Shown here one piece after another: positions 17,656 to 27,098 of a DNA stretch of 64,000 nucleotides. The translations under genes and the position numbers were made by a program. Source of the DNA: Nocardia asteroides (GTDB lineage: Bacteria; Actinomycetota; Actinomycetes; Mycobacteriales; Mycobacteriaceae). A model generated the notes under the pieces. The model made no database searches, was not told the origin of the DNA, and saw nothing but the letters and a program-made list of their open reading frames with translations. The stretch spans positions 3,844,001 to 3,908,000 of the forward strand of contig CP082844.1 of NCBI GenBank assembly GCA_019930625.1, written 5' to 3'. Position 1 is the stretch's first letter. Each line of letters opens with the position of its first letter.

Positions 17656-20115
17656 GTGGGAAGTCGGCACGAACACGACGGTGGTCCGAAGGGCGCCGAA
17701 GAAGGCAACGGCAGGGTGTCCAACGGGGCGGCCGACCTGGTCCGCGCGCGAAGACAACTGCTCGACGGCGGCCTGCCCCGCAATCCCCGGCTGGATGCCG
17801 AGTCGCTGCGCCAGGCCTTGGTCGACCTCTACGAACTCTGGCTCACCAGTAAAGGCGCCGAACTGGGCATAGGGCCCGACAGCGGCTTGGCCGTGGTGGC
17901 CGTCGGCGGTCTCGGCCGCGGCGAAATGCTGCCGTTCTCCGATCTGGATCTGGTGCTGCTGCACGACGACGTGGATCCCGCCCGGGTGGCCGAGGTCGCA
18001 GACCAGCTCTGGTACCCGCTGTGGGACGCGCATATCAAACTCGACCACAGTGTGCGGACCGTGCCGCAGGCGTTGCGGGTGGCCGCCGACGATCTCATCG
18101 CCGCCCTCGGCATGCTCGAGGCCAGGCACATCGTCGGCGACCAGGAACTGAGCAATCTGCTGATCGGCGGGGTGCGCCGGGAATGGCGTACCGGTATCCG
18201 GTCCCGTTTCGATGATCTCATCGCCCAGGCGCAGGCCCGATGGGAGCGCAGCGGCGAGATCGCCCACCGCGCCGAGCCCGATCTGAAGAATGGGCGCGGC
18301 GGCCTGCGCGACATCCAGCTGCTCGACGCGCTGGCCATCGCCCAGCTGACCGACGCCATGCCCGGACTGGGGCCGGACGTGCCGGGCGGCGGATTGAAGC
18401 AGGCGCACCGGCGTCTGCTGGACGTGCGTACCGAACTGCATCGCGTGGCGGGCCGTTCCCGTGATCAGCTGCGGGCGCAGGACGCCGACGAGATCGGCGC
18501 GGCCCTGCGCATCGGCGATCGGTTCGATCTGGCCCGCACCCTCAGCGACTCGGCCCGGACGGTCAGCTACTCCGTGGACGTCGGGCTGCGCACCGCGGCC
18601 AACGCGCTGCCCCGAAGGGGATTGGCGCGCCTGCGCCGGATGCCGGTGCGCAGGCCGCTGGACGAAGGAGTCGTCGAGCATGCCGGTGAGGTGGTGCTGG
18701 CCAGGGACGCACGCCCCCAGCGCGACCCCGGCCTGATCCTGCGCGTCGCGGCGGCGTCGGCGCAGACCGGCCTGCCGATGTCCGCCACCACCTTGAACCG
18801 GCTCTCGGAGGACGCGCCCGAGCTACGCGAGCCGTGGCCCAAGGACGCCCTCAACGACCTGCTGGTCCTGTTGGGCGCGGGCCGCGGCACCATCGACGCG
18901 ATCGAGGCGCTGGACCGGACCGGCCTGTGGGGCAGATTGCTCCCGGAATGGGGCGCGGTCCGTGACCTGCCCCCGCGCGACGCGCTGCACACCTGGACCG
19001 TCGATCGTCATCTCATGGAGACGGTGGCCTACGCGGGCGCGCTCAGCACCCGGGTGGCCCGTCCGGACCTGCTCGCCCTCGGCGCGCTGCTGCACGACAT
19101 CGGCAAGGGCCGCGCGGGCGATCACAGCCTGGTGGGCGCGGAACTCGCCACCCACATCGGCCGCAGGCTCGGTCTGTGGCCGTCGGACGTGCGCACGCTC
19201 AGCGCGATCGTCCGGCATCACCTGCTGTTGCCGGAAACCGCCACCCGGCGCGACCTGTCCGATCCGGAGACGGTGCGCTCCGTCGTCGACGCGCTCGACG
19301 GCGATCCGCAGCTGCTGGAACTGCTGCACACCCTGGCCGAGGCCGACTCACTGGCCACCGGGCCGGGTGTCTGGGGGGACTGGAAGGCCTCGCTGATCGG
19401 CGAGCTGGTTCGGCGCTGCCGGATGGTGATGGCGGGCGACCAGCTGCCGACGCCCGAGCCGATCGCACCGGAACTGGTCGAGAAGGCCAGGGCGGGCGGG
19501 GTGCACGTCGACCTGAAGCCGGGGGAGAGCAAGCACACGTACACGGTGACCGTCATCGCGCCCGACAGCCCCGGGCTGCTCTCCGACGCCGCCGGCGTGC
19601 TGGCGCTACATTCGCTGCGGGTGCTGTCGGCCGCGCTCGGCGTGGAAGGCGCTTCGGCCGTGGACACGTTCGTCGTCGCCCCGAGATTCGGCGACCCACC
19701 GGACCCGGGGCTGCTCCGCCAGGAGTTGATCCGTGCCACGGCAGGCGAACTGGACGTGCCCGCGGCGCTGGCCAAACGCGAGCGTGAGGCGAGCACCGTC
19801 GGCCGGAGCCGGTACGCCCAGGCCCAGCCCCGGGTCATCTGGGCGGACACCGCGGTGCCCGGCCAAGCGATCCTGGAACTGCGCGCGGAGGACCGGATCG
19901 GCCTGCTCAGCCGCTTGGCCGCCGAACTCGCCGTCTGCGGAGCCGACGTCCGATGGGCCAAGGTGGTCACGATGGGGTCCGCTGTGATCGACAGCTTCTG
20001 CCTCGAGCTGGGAGCCGAGGCCGGTCCGGCGCGCCGGGAAGCGATCGAGAAAGCGATTCTCGCGGTGGTTCCCAGAACTGCGCCGAAGCCGCCTGTCGAG
20101 GGTGCGGAGAAATAG
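17656..20115 (+). CDS. glnD: P-II protein nucleotidyltransferase / deuridylylase-type regulator GlnD
   Basis: An 819-residue multidomain enzyme. The nucleotidyltransferase motif [16 protein letters not shown] is at about residues 84-99. An HD phosphohydrolase domain with [13 protein letters not shown] is near residue 480. Two ACT domains lie near 630 ([15 protein letters not shown]) and 735 ([16 protein letters not shown]). It adds and removes a nucleotide on GlnK Y51 according to glutamine level; actinobacterial members transfer AMP. The GTG start chosen is the longest; a second GTG at 17716 is possible. It is the third gene of the amt-glnK-glnD unit. Confidence 0.95.
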   Translation: MGSRHEHDGGPKGAEEGNGRVSNGAADLVRARRQLLDGGLPRNPRLDAESLRQALVDLYELWLTSKGAELGIGPDSGLAVVAVGGLGRGEMLPFSDLDLVLLHDDVDPARVAEVADQLWYPLWDAHIKLDHSVRTVPQALRVAADDLIAALGMLEARHIVGDQELSNLLIGGVRREWRTGIRSRFDDLIAQAQARWERSGEIAHRAEPDLKNGRGGLRDIQLLDALAIAQLTDAMPGLGPDVPGGGLKQAHRRLLDVRTELHRVAGRSRDQLRAQDADEIGAALRIGDRFDLARTLSDSARTVSYSVDVGLRTAANALPRRGLARLRRMPVRRPLDEGVVEHAGEVVLARDARPQRDPGLILRVAAASAQTGLPMSATTLNRLSEDAPELREPWPKDALNDLLVLLGAGRGTIDAIEALDRTGLWGRLLPEWGAVRDLPPRDALHTWTVDRHLMETVAYAGALSTRVARPDLLALGALLHDIGKGRAGDHSLVGAELATHIGRRLGLWPSDVRTLSAIVRHHLLLPETATRRDLSDPETVRSVVDALDGDPQLLELLHTLAEADSLATGPGVWGDWKASLIGELVRRCRMVMAGDQLPTPEPIAPELVEKARAGGVHVDLKPGESKHTYTVTVIAPDSPGLLSDAAGVLALHSLRVLSAALGVEGASAVDTFVVAPRFGDPPDPGLLRQELIRATAGELDVPAALAKREREASTVGRSRYAQAQPRVIWADTAVPGQAILELRAEDRIGLLSRLAAELAVCGADVRWAKVVTMGSAVIDSFCLELGAEAGPARREAIEKAILAVVPRTAPKPPVEGAEK

Positions 20116-20252
20116 GAAAGCGGCGACCAGCTGTACTTCTACCCAGTGACCAATCTGTTGCGGGATATTTGCTACATCTGAGCTCCGCTCCGGTGACCGA
20201 CCCATACGATCTAGTGCGTCCGGGCTATCGCGAGCACGAGGGGAGCAGGTCG

Positions 20253-20567
20253 GTGGCAATTGAAGTCGTTTCGGCGTCCACGATGACGAGTGACGAGACC
20301 ACGCACATGGCGCGCTGCGTCGGCGGAGACCGGTGGGTGGTCTCCTGGCTTCCGGGTCGCACCTTGACCGGGCAACAGGCGGTGACCGCGATGACGATCG
20401 CCTCGACGGTCGCCACCTCCCTCATCCCCAGCACGGCGGAATGGGCCGTGCTCGACGACCTGGCCCACGAGCTGGGCCTGACCGCCAACGAGGCGGTCTT
20501 CATGGTGGCCGCGGAGAACCGCGACTACCGCAAATCGGTCAAACCGCGCCGTCGCGTGCTCGACTAG
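20253..20567 (+). CDS. Conserved hypothetical protein, 104 aa
   Basis: A small acidic soluble protein starting at GTG after GGGAGCAGG (MAIEVVSASTMTSDETTHMA). The core reads RWVVSWLPGRTLTGQQAVTAMTIAS and then a helical ELGLTANEAVFMVAAEN, ending in basic KSVKPRRRVLD. An alternative ATG ten codons later is possible. I do not recognise a named family. It stands alone between glnD and ffh on the same strand. The two predicted helices and basic C-terminus would suit a small regulatory or DNA-associated protein, but nothing proves this. Confidence 0.75.
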   Translation: MAIEVVSASTMTSDETTHMARCVGGDRWVVSWLPGRTLTGQQAVTAMTIASTVATSLIPSTAEWAVLDDLAHELGLTANEAVFMVAAENRDYRKSVKPRRRVLD

Positions 20568-20671
20568 CAAGCCCCTGGCGCACGGAAGGACGCACCGCCT
20601 GCGCGAACACGCGGGTGAGCCCATTACCCTGGGAGAGAATGTGACGTCCCCCGAGATCAGGAGCGCGATCG

Positions 20672-22231
20672 GTGTTCGAATCCCTGTCCGACCGGCTTAC
20701 CGGTGCCCTCAAGGATCTGCGCGGTAAGGGGCGTCTGTCACCGGCCGACATCGACGCCACCTGCCGCGAGATCCGCCTCGCACTGCTCGAGGCCGACGTC
20801 GCGCTGCCCGTGGTCCGCGGTTTCATCGGGCGGATCAAGGAGCGCGCCAAGGGCGCGGAGGTCTCCGCGGCGCTGAACCCGGCCCAGCAGGTCGTGAAGA
20901 TCGTCAACGAGGAGCTCGTCGGCATCCTCGGTGGCGAGACCAGGCGGCTGAACCTGGCCAAGAACCCGCCGACGGTGGTCATGCTGGCCGGTCTGCAGGG
21001 TTCCGGTAAGACCACGCTCGCGGGCAAGCTGGCGCGATTGCTGAAATCGCAGGGCCATCAGCCGCTGCTGGTGGCGTGCGACCTGCAGCGTCCCGGCGCC
21101 GTCACCCAGCTGCAAGTCGTCGGTGAGCGCGCGGGCGTGCCCGTCTACGCTCCGCACCCCGGCACGTCCGTCGGCGGTGGCGAGAATCCGCTGGGCATCT
21201 CGGCCGCCGATCCGGTGAACGTGGCGCGCGGTGGTGTCGAGGAGGCGCGGCAGAGGCAGTACGACGTGGTCATCGTCGACACCGCGGGCCGCCTCGGTAT
21301 CGATGAGGAGCTCATGCGGCAGGCCGCGGGCATCCGCGACGCCGTGCAACCGGACGAGACCCTGTTCGTGCTCGACGCGATGATCGGTCAGGACGCGGTC
21401 AACACCGCCGAGGCGTTCCGCGACGGCGTCGGCTTCACCGGCGTGGTGCTCACCAAGCTCGACGGCGACGCCCGCGGTGGCGCGGCGCTGAGTGTCCGCG
21501 AGGTCACCGGCGTCCCGATCCTGTACGCCTCGACCGGTGAGAAGCTCGAGGACTTCGACGTCTTCCATCCGGACCGCATGGCCAGCCGCATCCTCGGCAT
21601 GGGTGACGTACTCACCCTGATCGAGCAGGCCGAGCAGGTCTACGACGCCAAGCAGGCCGAGGAGGCCGCACGCAAGATCGGCAGCGGCGAACTCACGCTC
21701 GAGGACTTCCTGGACCAGATGCTGGCCATCCGCAAGATGGGCCCGATCGGCAACCTGCTCGGCATGCTGCCCGGCGCCGGTCAGATGAAGGACGTGCTCG
21801 CGCAGGTCGACGACAAGCAGCTCGATCGGGTGCAGGCGATCATCCGCGGCATGACGCCGGCCGAACGGGAGAACCCGAAGATCATCAACGCTTCTCGCCG
21901 CCTGCGCATCGCCAACGGTTCCGGCGTCCAGGTCTCCGAGGTCAACCAGCTCGTGGACCGCTTCTTCGAGGCCAAGAAGATGATGGCGATGATGGGCCGC
22001 CAGATGGGGCTGCCCGGCTCCCGCCGCGGCAACGCGAAGAAGGGCAAGAAGGGCAAGAAGGGTCGCGGCCCGACCCCGCCGAAGGTACGCGGCGGTTTCC
22101 CGGGGATGGGCGGTATGCCCGGAATGCCCGCCGGAATGCCCGACCTGTCGAACATGCCCGCCGGCCTGGATCAGCTGCCGCCAGGCTTGGACGGCTTCGA
22201 TTTGTCGAAGCTGAAGTTCCCGAAGAAGTAG
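20672..22231 (+). CDS. ffh: Signal recognition particle protein Ffh (SRP54)
   Basis: A 519-residue SRP GTPase with GTG start (MFESLSDRLTGALKDL). NG-domain motifs are GLQGSGKTTLAGKLA, DLQRPGAVTQL, DTAGRLGIDEEL and TKLDGDARGG. The methionine-rich M domain begins near residue 330 (DQMLAIRKMGPIGNLLGMLPG) and includes FFEAKKMMAMMGRQMG for signal-peptide and 4.5S RNA binding. After it comes a Lys/Gly tract (KKGKKGKKGRG) and a Met/Pro/Gly-rich tail, usual in this clade. It delivers nascent membrane proteins to FtsY. Confidence 0.97.
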   Translation: MFESLSDRLTGALKDLRGKGRLSPADIDATCREIRLALLEADVALPVVRGFIGRIKERAKGAEVSAALNPAQQVVKIVNEELVGILGGETRRLNLAKNPPTVVMLAGLQGSGKTTLAGKLARLLKSQGHQPLLVACDLQRPGAVTQLQVVGERAGVPVYAPHPGTSVGGGENPLGISAADPVNVARGGVEEARQRQYDVVIVDTAGRLGIDEELMRQAAGIRDAVQPDETLFVLDAMIGQDAVNTAEAFRDGVGFTGVVLTKLDGDARGGAALSVREVTGVPILYASTGEKLEDFDVFHPDRMASRILGMGDVLTLIEQAEQVYDAKQAEEAARKIGSGELTLEDFLDQMLAIRKMGPIGNLLGMLPGAGQMKDVLAQVDDKQLDRVQAIIRGMTPAERENPKIINASRRLRIANGSGVQVSEVNQLVDRFFEAKKMMAMMGRQMGLPGSRRGNAKKGKKGKKGRGPTPPKVRGGFPGMGGMPGMPAGMPDLSNMPAGLDQLPPGLDGFDLSKLKFPKK

Positions 22232-22287
22232 GACAGCGCACCTCCGTTCCGCACGCCAGAGCTGCTCGTTGCATTCCCTGGTTCGGG

Positions 22288-22307
22288 CGCGCCCGCAAGC
22301 GGGCGCG
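22288..22307 (+). terminator. Hairpin after ffh
   Basis: CGCGCCCGC (22288-22296), loop AA, GCGGGCGCG (22299-22307) form a perfect 9-bp stem 56 nt after the ffh stop. There is no U tract, as is common for actinobacterial hairpin terminators. Confidence 0.6.
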
Positions 22308-22420
22308 GCGGAGCGGTCCGATCGGAGGACGTAACCGTCCCGTAGCCGCTTCGTGCGCGGATGACCGCCTTGGGCGTCGGCCAGTAGGTTGGAGGCAGCT
22401 ACGAGGCCCAGGAGGTCGCT

Positions 22421-23515
22421 GTGCATCTGCGAGGTGTTGTTCTCCCCGAAGACGAGGTGCGCGACTTCTGGGTGCGCGACGGCCTGGTGTCCTTCGAGCC
22501 CATGCCCGGAGCCGAAACCCTGTGCGGCACAGGGTGGATCGTGCCGGGTCTGGTGGACGCGCACTGCCACGTCGGTATCCGCTACGGCGGCGGTCACGAG
22601 GACCGCGCCGGAGCCGTCGCGCAAGCCGAGACCGAACGCTCGGCCGGTGCGCTGCTGTTGCGTGACGCGGGCTCGCCGATCGACACCCGCTTCATCGACG
22701 ACCACGAGGAGCTGCCGCGCATCATCCGCGCGGGCCGCCACATCGCCCGGCCGAAGCGCTACATCCGCGAGCTGGGCATCGAGCTCGACGACGAGCGCGA
22801 CCTACCGGAGATCGTCGCCGAGCAGGCCCGCCTCGGCGACGGCTGGGTGAAGATCGTCGGCGACTGGATCGACCGCTCCGTGGGCGACCTGCGCCCCCTG
22901 TGGAGCGATGCGATCCTGAAGGAGGCCATCGACGCCGCGCATGTCAACGGCGCCCGCGTCACCGCTCACGTGTTCGGCGAGGACGCGCTGCCCGGCTTGA
23001 TCAATGCCGGTATCGACTGCCTGGAGCACGGCACCGGCCTCACCGACGAGACCATCGAGATGATGGTCGAGCACGGCACCGCCTTGGTCCCCACCCTGGT
23101 CAACATCGACACCTTCCCCGATATCGCCGACAGCGCGGGCAAATTCCCCGTCTACGCCGCGCACATGCGCGATCTGCACCGGCGGGTGCGCGGCACGGTC
23201 GCCGCCGCGCACGAGGCGGGCGTGCCGATCTTCGCGGGCACCGACGCGGGCGGCTTCATCCGTCACGGGCGAATCGCCGACGAGATCGCCGCGCTGGCCG
23301 CCGCGGGCCTGTCCCGGCACGACGCGCTCGGCGCGGCCTCCTGGAACGCCCGCGACTGGCTCGCACGGCCCGGCATCGAACCCGGCGCACCGGCGGATTT
23401 CGTCGTCTACCAGGAGGATCCCCGCATCCACCCGGACACGCTCACCACGCCGTACGCCGTCGTCCTGCGCGGGCGCGTGTACGACCGGCGCGGTCCGGTC
23501 ACCAGCCATCGCTGA
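22421..23515 (+). CDS. Amidohydrolase-superfamily metal-dependent hydrolase
   Basis: A 364-residue TIM-barrel hydrolase. The metal ligands are VDAHCHVG (first strand), a lysine in GWVKIVGDW that could be carboxylated, AHVFGED, LEHGTGL and AGTDAGGF. This is the arrangement of the imidazolonepropionase/prolidase-type amidohydrolases. GTG start before HLRGVVLPEDEV. The closest positional counterpart is M. tuberculosis Rv2915c, also next to ffh. It probably cleaves a C-N or ester bond of a small cyclic compound; the substrate is not known. Confidence 0.92.
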   Translation: MHLRGVVLPEDEVRDFWVRDGLVSFEPMPGAETLCGTGWIVPGLVDAHCHVGIRYGGGHEDRAGAVAQAETERSAGALLLRDAGSPIDTRFIDDHEELPRIIRAGRHIARPKRYIRELGIELDDERDLPEIVAEQARLGDGWVKIVGDWIDRSVGDLRPLWSDAILKEAIDAAHVNGARVTAHVFGEDALPGLINAGIDCLEHGTGLTDETIEMMVEHGTALVPTLVNIDTFPDIADSAGKFPVYAAHMRDLHRRVRGTVAAAHEAGVPIFAGTDAGGFIRHGRIADEIAALAAAGLSRHDALGAASWNARDWLARPGIEPGAPADFVVYQEDPRIHPDTLTTPYAVVLRGRVYDRRGPVTSHR

Positions 23516-23569
23516 CTCGTCACCGCGGTTGTCTCGTGCGTTTCCCGATACGGCGTAAGGTCGGATTCT

Positions 23570-24553
23570 GTGACAATTCGCCTCGGATATCAGATGCCCA
23601 ACTTCAGCTACGGCAAGTCGGTGCGCGAGCTGTTCCCCACGGTAGTCGCGCAGGCCCGAGAGGCCGAAGCCGCCGGTTTCGACACGGCCTTCGTCATGGA
23701 CCACTTCTATCAGCTGCCCGGCATCGGCACGCCAGACGAGCCGATGCTCGAGGCGTACACCGCGCTCGGCGGCTTGGCCACGGCAACGGAACGAATCCAG
23801 TTGTCGGCGTTGGTGACCGGCAACACCTACCGCAACCCGGCCATGCTCGCCAAGACCGTCACGACGCTGGACGTGGTCAGCGGCGGCCGCGCGGTGCTGG
23901 GCATCGGCGCGGGCTGGTTCGAGCTCGAGCACCGTTCCTACGGATACGAGTTCGGCACGTTCACCGAACGCTTCCAGCGGCTCGAGGAGGCGTTGGGGAT
24001 CATTCAGCCGATGCTGCGCGGTGAGCGCCCCACCTTCCACGGCGAGTGGTACCAGGCGGAGAACGCCATGAACGAACCGCGCGTGCGCGACGACCTCCCC
24101 ATCCTGCTCGGCGGCAGCGGCGAGAAGAAGACCTTCGGCTTGGCCGCCCGCTTCGCCGACCACCTCAACATCATCTGCAACGCCTCCGAGCTGCCGCGCA
24201 AGATCGAAGCGCTGCATGCGCGCTGTGCCGAGGTCGGCCGGGATCCGCAGACCCTGGAGACCAGCTACCTGTGCTTCGTGATGATGGACTCCGACGGTGA
24301 TCTGGTGCGCAAGCAGCAGCGGGACTACCTCGGCCGCATGGGAATCGATCTGTCGGCGATGTCGGACTCCGAGCGCGCGCAGAGCCCGGCCGATCGCCAG
24401 TTCGTCGGCACGCCGGACGAGGTTGCCGAACAGCTGCGGACCCGTGTTCTCGACCAGGGCGTCGACGGCCTCGTCATCAACATGGTGTTCAACGGGCACG
24501 AGCCGGGCGCTGTCGAACTCGCCGGGCGCACTCTTGCTCCGCTGGTGCGCTGA
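23570..24553 (+). CDS. Luciferase-like F420-dependent oxidoreductase
   Basis: A 327-residue bacterial-luciferase (LLM) family protein starting at GTG (MTIRLGYQMPNFSYG). Features are DTAFVMDHFYQLPG, RIQLSALVTGNTYRNPAMLAKTV, GRAVLGIGAGWFELEH and a late ILLGGSGEKKTFGLAARFAD. The GxGAGW segment and overall layout are those of the F420-using branch found in actinobacteria. It uses reduced F420 (less likely FMN) to reduce or oxygenate an unknown substrate. It follows the amidohydrolase by 54 nt and could share a transcript. Confidence 0.9.
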   Translation: MTIRLGYQMPNFSYGKSVRELFPTVVAQAREAEAAGFDTAFVMDHFYQLPGIGTPDEPMLEAYTALGGLATATERIQLSALVTGNTYRNPAMLAKTVTTLDVVSGGRAVLGIGAGWFELEHRSYGYEFGTFTERFQRLEEALGIIQPMLRGERPTFHGEWYQAENAMNEPRVRDDLPILLGGSGEKKTFGLAARFADHLNIICNASELPRKIEALHARCAEVGRDPQTLETSYLCFVMMDSDGDLVRKQQRDYLGRMGIDLSAMSDSERAQSPADRQFVGTPDEVAEQLRTRVLDQGVDGLVINMVFNGHEPGAVELAGRTLAPLVR

Positions 24554-24602
24554 CGAGCGCGAACCCGGCGCGAATGCCGTTGGCGCTGGATACAATCGGC
24601 CG

Positions 24603-25340
24603 ATGATAGCCCCTCCGTGGCGAGCGTCGTACGGGATCGACGCGCCGTCGGTGCTGCTGTTGCTCGGAGTTCTCGCGGTCGGATATCTCGCCGCCGCTCT
24701 GGTGGTGGCACTGTTCCAGCAGGTCCGTCCGAGTCTGCTGCTCCTGCTGATCGGTGTGGTGCTGGCCGCGCAGTTCGGGTTGTTCCTGCACACGACCCGC
24801 CGGGGCAAGTTCCGGGTATGGGCCGGTCTGCTCGATGACCTCGCCCTGCGCGGCGACGAACGACTACTCGACATGGGGTGCGGCCGCGGCGCGGTGCTGC
24901 TCGCGGCCGCGCGCCGCCTGCCTGCCGGGCGCGCGGTGGGCCTGGATCTGTGGTGCTCGGCCGACCACTGCGGCAACACCCCGACCACCGCCGAGCAGAA
25001 CGCCCTCGTCGAGAACGTCGCACACCGGGTCGAGTTGCGCACCGGCGACATGACCCGCATGCCGTTTCCGGACGGCGCGTTCGACGTCGTCGTCTCCAGC
25101 TTGGCGATTCACACCATCAGGACCGCCGAGGGCCGTGCGAAGGCGGTGCGGGAGGCGTGCCGTGTGCTGCGCCCCGGCGGCAAACTGGTCATCGTCGATA
25201 TCGGCAGGACGCGCGAATACCGCGCCGTCCTGGTGGCCGACGGCGCGACGGCTGTCACGCTACGCGGCGTGGGGTGGCGGATGTGGTGGGGCGGCCCGTG
25301 GGTGCCCACTCGCGCGCTCACCGCCACCGCTGCGGCGTAA
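24603..25340 (+). CDS. Membrane-anchored class I SAM-dependent methyltransferase
   Basis: A 245-residue protein. Two hydrophobic helices occupy about residues 16-60, and the rest is a Rossmann methyltransferase with LLDMGCGRGAVLLAAARR (SAM glycine loop), VGLDLW, GDMTRMPFPDGAFDVVVSS and EACRVLRPGGKLVIVD. Similar membrane-tethered forms exist in several actinobacteria and act on lipids or quinones; the target here is unknown. It follows the F420 oxidoreductase by 49 nt. A Cys-rich micro-ORF ends about 60 nt beyond its stop on the other strand. Confidence 0.9.
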   Translation: MIAPPWRASYGIDAPSVLLLLGVLAVGYLAAALVVALFQQVRPSLLLLLIGVVLAAQFGLFLHTTRRGKFRVWAGLLDDLALRGDERLLDMGCGRGAVLLAAARRLPAGRAVGLDLWCSADHCGNTPTTAEQNALVENVAHRVELRTGDMTRMPFPDGAFDVVVSSLAIHTIRTAEGRAKAVREACRVLRPGGKLVIVDIGRTREYRAVLVADGATAVTLRGVGWRMWWGGPWVPTRALTATAAA

Positions 25341-25400
25341 TCGCACCGCTGCGGGTCGTCCGCCGACCCCAGTCGAGGGCGCGGACGAGGCCCGAGGCCA

Positions 25401-25514
25401 TCAGGCGCAGCACGCGGAACACGCCGGCGCCACATACTCGACGGCGGCCTCCTGCCCGAGTTCACTCGCAGTGATGCGCGCGGGCCGCCCGCGGTTGCGT
25501 CGGACGAGCCTCAT
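25401..25514 (-). CDS. Possible Cys-rich micropeptide, 37 aa
   Basis: ATG to TGA encodes a basic N-terminal half (MRLVRRNRGRPARIT), a short SELGQEAAVEYV segment and a C-terminus APACSACCA with three cysteines. 31 of 37 third positions are G or C, close to real genes here. There is no convincing ribosome site (TACCAGGC before the ATG), and the frame is open further upstream. The layout of leader plus Cys/Ser tail recalls modified-peptide precursors, and a methyltransferase gene lies next door; both points are weak. Confidence 0.2.
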   Translation of the reverse strand: MRLVRRNRGRPARITASELGQEAAVEYVAPACSACCA

Positions 25515-25558
25515 GCCTGGTAATGACGGGCGGACGCCGTTTCGTGAACACGGGACGC

Positions 25559-25591
25559 GATTTCCGGCGTGATCGCCGGGTCTGGCACAAT
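25559..25591 (+). promoter_or_regulatory. Probable rpsP promoter
   Basis: GATTTC (25559-25564), 21 nt, then CACAAT (25586-25591) within TCTGGCACAATGG. The same spacing and the identical TCTGGCACAATG block occur upstream of rplS, and GATTTA-N21-TAAACT occurs upstream of rpsB. Confidence 0.5.
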
Positions 25592-25737
25592 GGACCACCG
25601 TCCTTCCGGACAAGTGTCAGCCCGTCTCCGGTTCCGTACCGCGCGGCGGTCACACACTCCAAAGCGCAAAACCGGGCTCGCAGACCATGCGGGTCGCCGA
25701 ATTGCGTCGTGACCAACCAACGAAAGGCAGATCAGCA

Positions 25738-26166
25738 GTGGCTGTTCGCATCAAGCTCACCCGCCTGGGCAAGATCCGCAACCCGCAGTACCGCGTCGTC
25801 GTCGCGGACGCGCGCACCCGCCGGGACGGCCGGGCCATCGAGTCCATCGGCAAGTACCACCCGAAGGAAGAGCCCTCGCTCATCCAGATCGACTCCGAGC
25901 GGGTGCAGTACTGGCTCGGCGTCGGCGCGCAGCCGACCGAGCCGGTCCTCCAGCTGCTGAAGATCACCGGTGACTGGCAGAAGTTCAAGGGCATCGAGGG
26001 CGCCGAAGGCACCCTGAAGGTCAAGCCGGCCAAGCCGTCGAAGCTGGACCTGTTCAACGCCGCGCTGGCCGCCGCCGACAACGAGCCGGTCGCCGAGGCG
26101 GTCACCCCCAAGAAGAAGGCCAAGAAGGACGCCGAAGAGGCCGAGTCCGCCGAGGCCGCCGAGTAA
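25738..26166 (+). CDS. rpsP: 30S ribosomal protein S16
   Basis: A 142-residue protein with GTG start ([19 protein letters not shown]), the universal S16 opening. Then come [21 protein letters not shown] and [20 protein letters not shown]. The Ala/Lys/Glu-rich tail from about residue 105 ([14 protein letters not shown] to the end) is the usual actinobacterial extension. It binds 16S rRNA during assembly of the small subunit. It heads the rpsP-KH-rimM-trmD operon. Confidence 0.97.
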   Translation: MAVRIKLTRLGKIRNPQYRVVVADARTRRDGRAIESIGKYHPKEEPSLIQIDSERVQYWLGVGAQPTEPVLQLLKITGDWQKFKGIEGAEGTLKVKPAKPSKLDLFNAALAAADNEPVAEAVTPKKKAKKDAEEAESAEAAE

Positions 26167-26260
26167 TGAGTCGACGTTACCCGTCCACGGGGTACCCGTC
26201 CGGAGCCGTACATCGGTCGGCCCCGACGACGGGTGAGTCGCGTCTCGAGGTGATGGATCA

Positions 26261-26503
26261 GTGAGCGCCGTCGTCGCCGATGCCGTCGAGCACTTGGTGC
26301 GCGGCATCGTCGCCAATCCGGAGGACGTCCGGGTCGAGCTGATCACCGGTCGCCGCGGACGCACCGTCGAGGTGCATGTACATCCCGATGACCTGGGCAA
26401 GGTGATCGGCCGCGGCGGACGCACCGCGACCGCGCTGCGCACCCTGGTCGCCGGCATCGGCGGCCGGGGGATCCGGGTCGACGTGGTCGACACCGACCAG
26501 TAG
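26261..26503 (+). CDS. KH-domain RNA-binding protein (KhpA type)
   Basis: An 80-residue protein, essentially one KH domain. The GxxG loop is in DDLGKVIGRGGRTATALRTLV. The start is GTG (MSAVVADAVEHLVRGIVANP). It lies between rpsP and rimM, the standard place for KhpA, a small RNA chaperone that in other bacteria pairs with KhpB/Jag. Its TAG stop directly abuts the rimM ATG, so the two are probably co-translated. Confidence 0.93.
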   Translation: MSAVVADAVEHLVRGIVANPEDVRVELITGRRGRTVEVHVHPDDLGKVIGRGGRTATALRTLVAGIGGRGIRVDVVDTDQ

Positions 26504-27028
26504 ATGGAACTCGTCGTCGGACGGGTCGCCAAGTCGCACGGCGTGCGCGGCGAACTCGTCGTCGAAGTACGCACCGACGAGCCCGAGGCGCGCTTCGCGC
26601 CGGGCGTCACGTTGCGCGGCAGGCTGCCGCGAGCGGCGGAGCTTCGCGACTTCACCGTGGAGTCGGTCCGGGAACACTCGGGCCGGCTTCTGGTGTTCCT
26701 GGCCGGTGTGAGCGACCGCGCCGCGGCCGACGCGCTGCGCGGCATGCTCTTCGTGGTCGACAGCGCGGACCTTCCGCCTTCCGAGGACCCGGACGAGTTC
26801 TACGACCACGAGCTCGAGGGGCTGGAGGTCCGGCTCACGGACGGCACCGTGGTCGGGTCGGTGCGCGAAGTGTTGCATTCCGCGGCGGGGGAACTGCTCG
26901 AGGTGCGCGCCGCCGAGGACGGGCGAGAGATCCTGATCCCGTTCGTCACCGCCATCGTGCCCACGGTGTCGCTCGCCGACGGCGTGATCGTGATCGATCC
27001 GCCCGAGGGTCTGCTCGACCCGGAATGA
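26504..27028 (+). CDS. rimM: 16S rRNA processing protein RimM
   Basis: A 174-residue protein with an N-terminal RimM beta-barrel ([21 protein letters not shown]) and a C-terminal PRC-barrel ([23 protein letters not shown], then a closing [11 protein letters not shown]). It helps mature the 3' domain of the 30S subunit and binds S19. It is directly fused in position to the KH gene and followed 70 nt later by trmD. Confidence 0.95.
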   Translation: MELVVGRVAKSHGVRGELVVEVRTDEPEARFAPGVTLRGRLPRAAELRDFTVESVREHSGRLLVFLAGVSDRAAADALRGMLFVVDSADLPPSEDPDEFYDHELEGLEVRLTDGTVVGSVREVLHSAAGELLEVRAAEDGREILIPFVTAIVPTVSLADGVIVIDPPEGLLDPE

Positions 27029-27098
27029 GGCGGTCGAAGACTCGTGCGCGTGGCGCGCGCCCGGCCGGCGCGGTGCGGCCCGGCGACAGGAGACACGG

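Larger units (their letters stand above)
25341..25737. other. 397-nt region holding the rpsP promoter and leader
   Basis: No long gene. It holds a possible micro-ORF on the minus strand (25401-25514), a promoter-like block ending in TCTGGCACAATG (about 25581-25592), and an rpsP leader of about 145 nt. No riboswitch or terminator was recognised. Confidence 0.5.

Noticed and set aside
22070..22150. Repeated Gly/Met/Pro codons at the end of ffh that look like a short tandem repeat
   Set aside because: They encode the normal low-complexity tail of Ffh; no array or regular spacer is present, so not a CRISPR.
20738..22741. A 667-codon minus-strand open frame across ffh
   Set aside because: Antisense to ffh, with His/Arg/Gly-rich composition and no recognisable domain.
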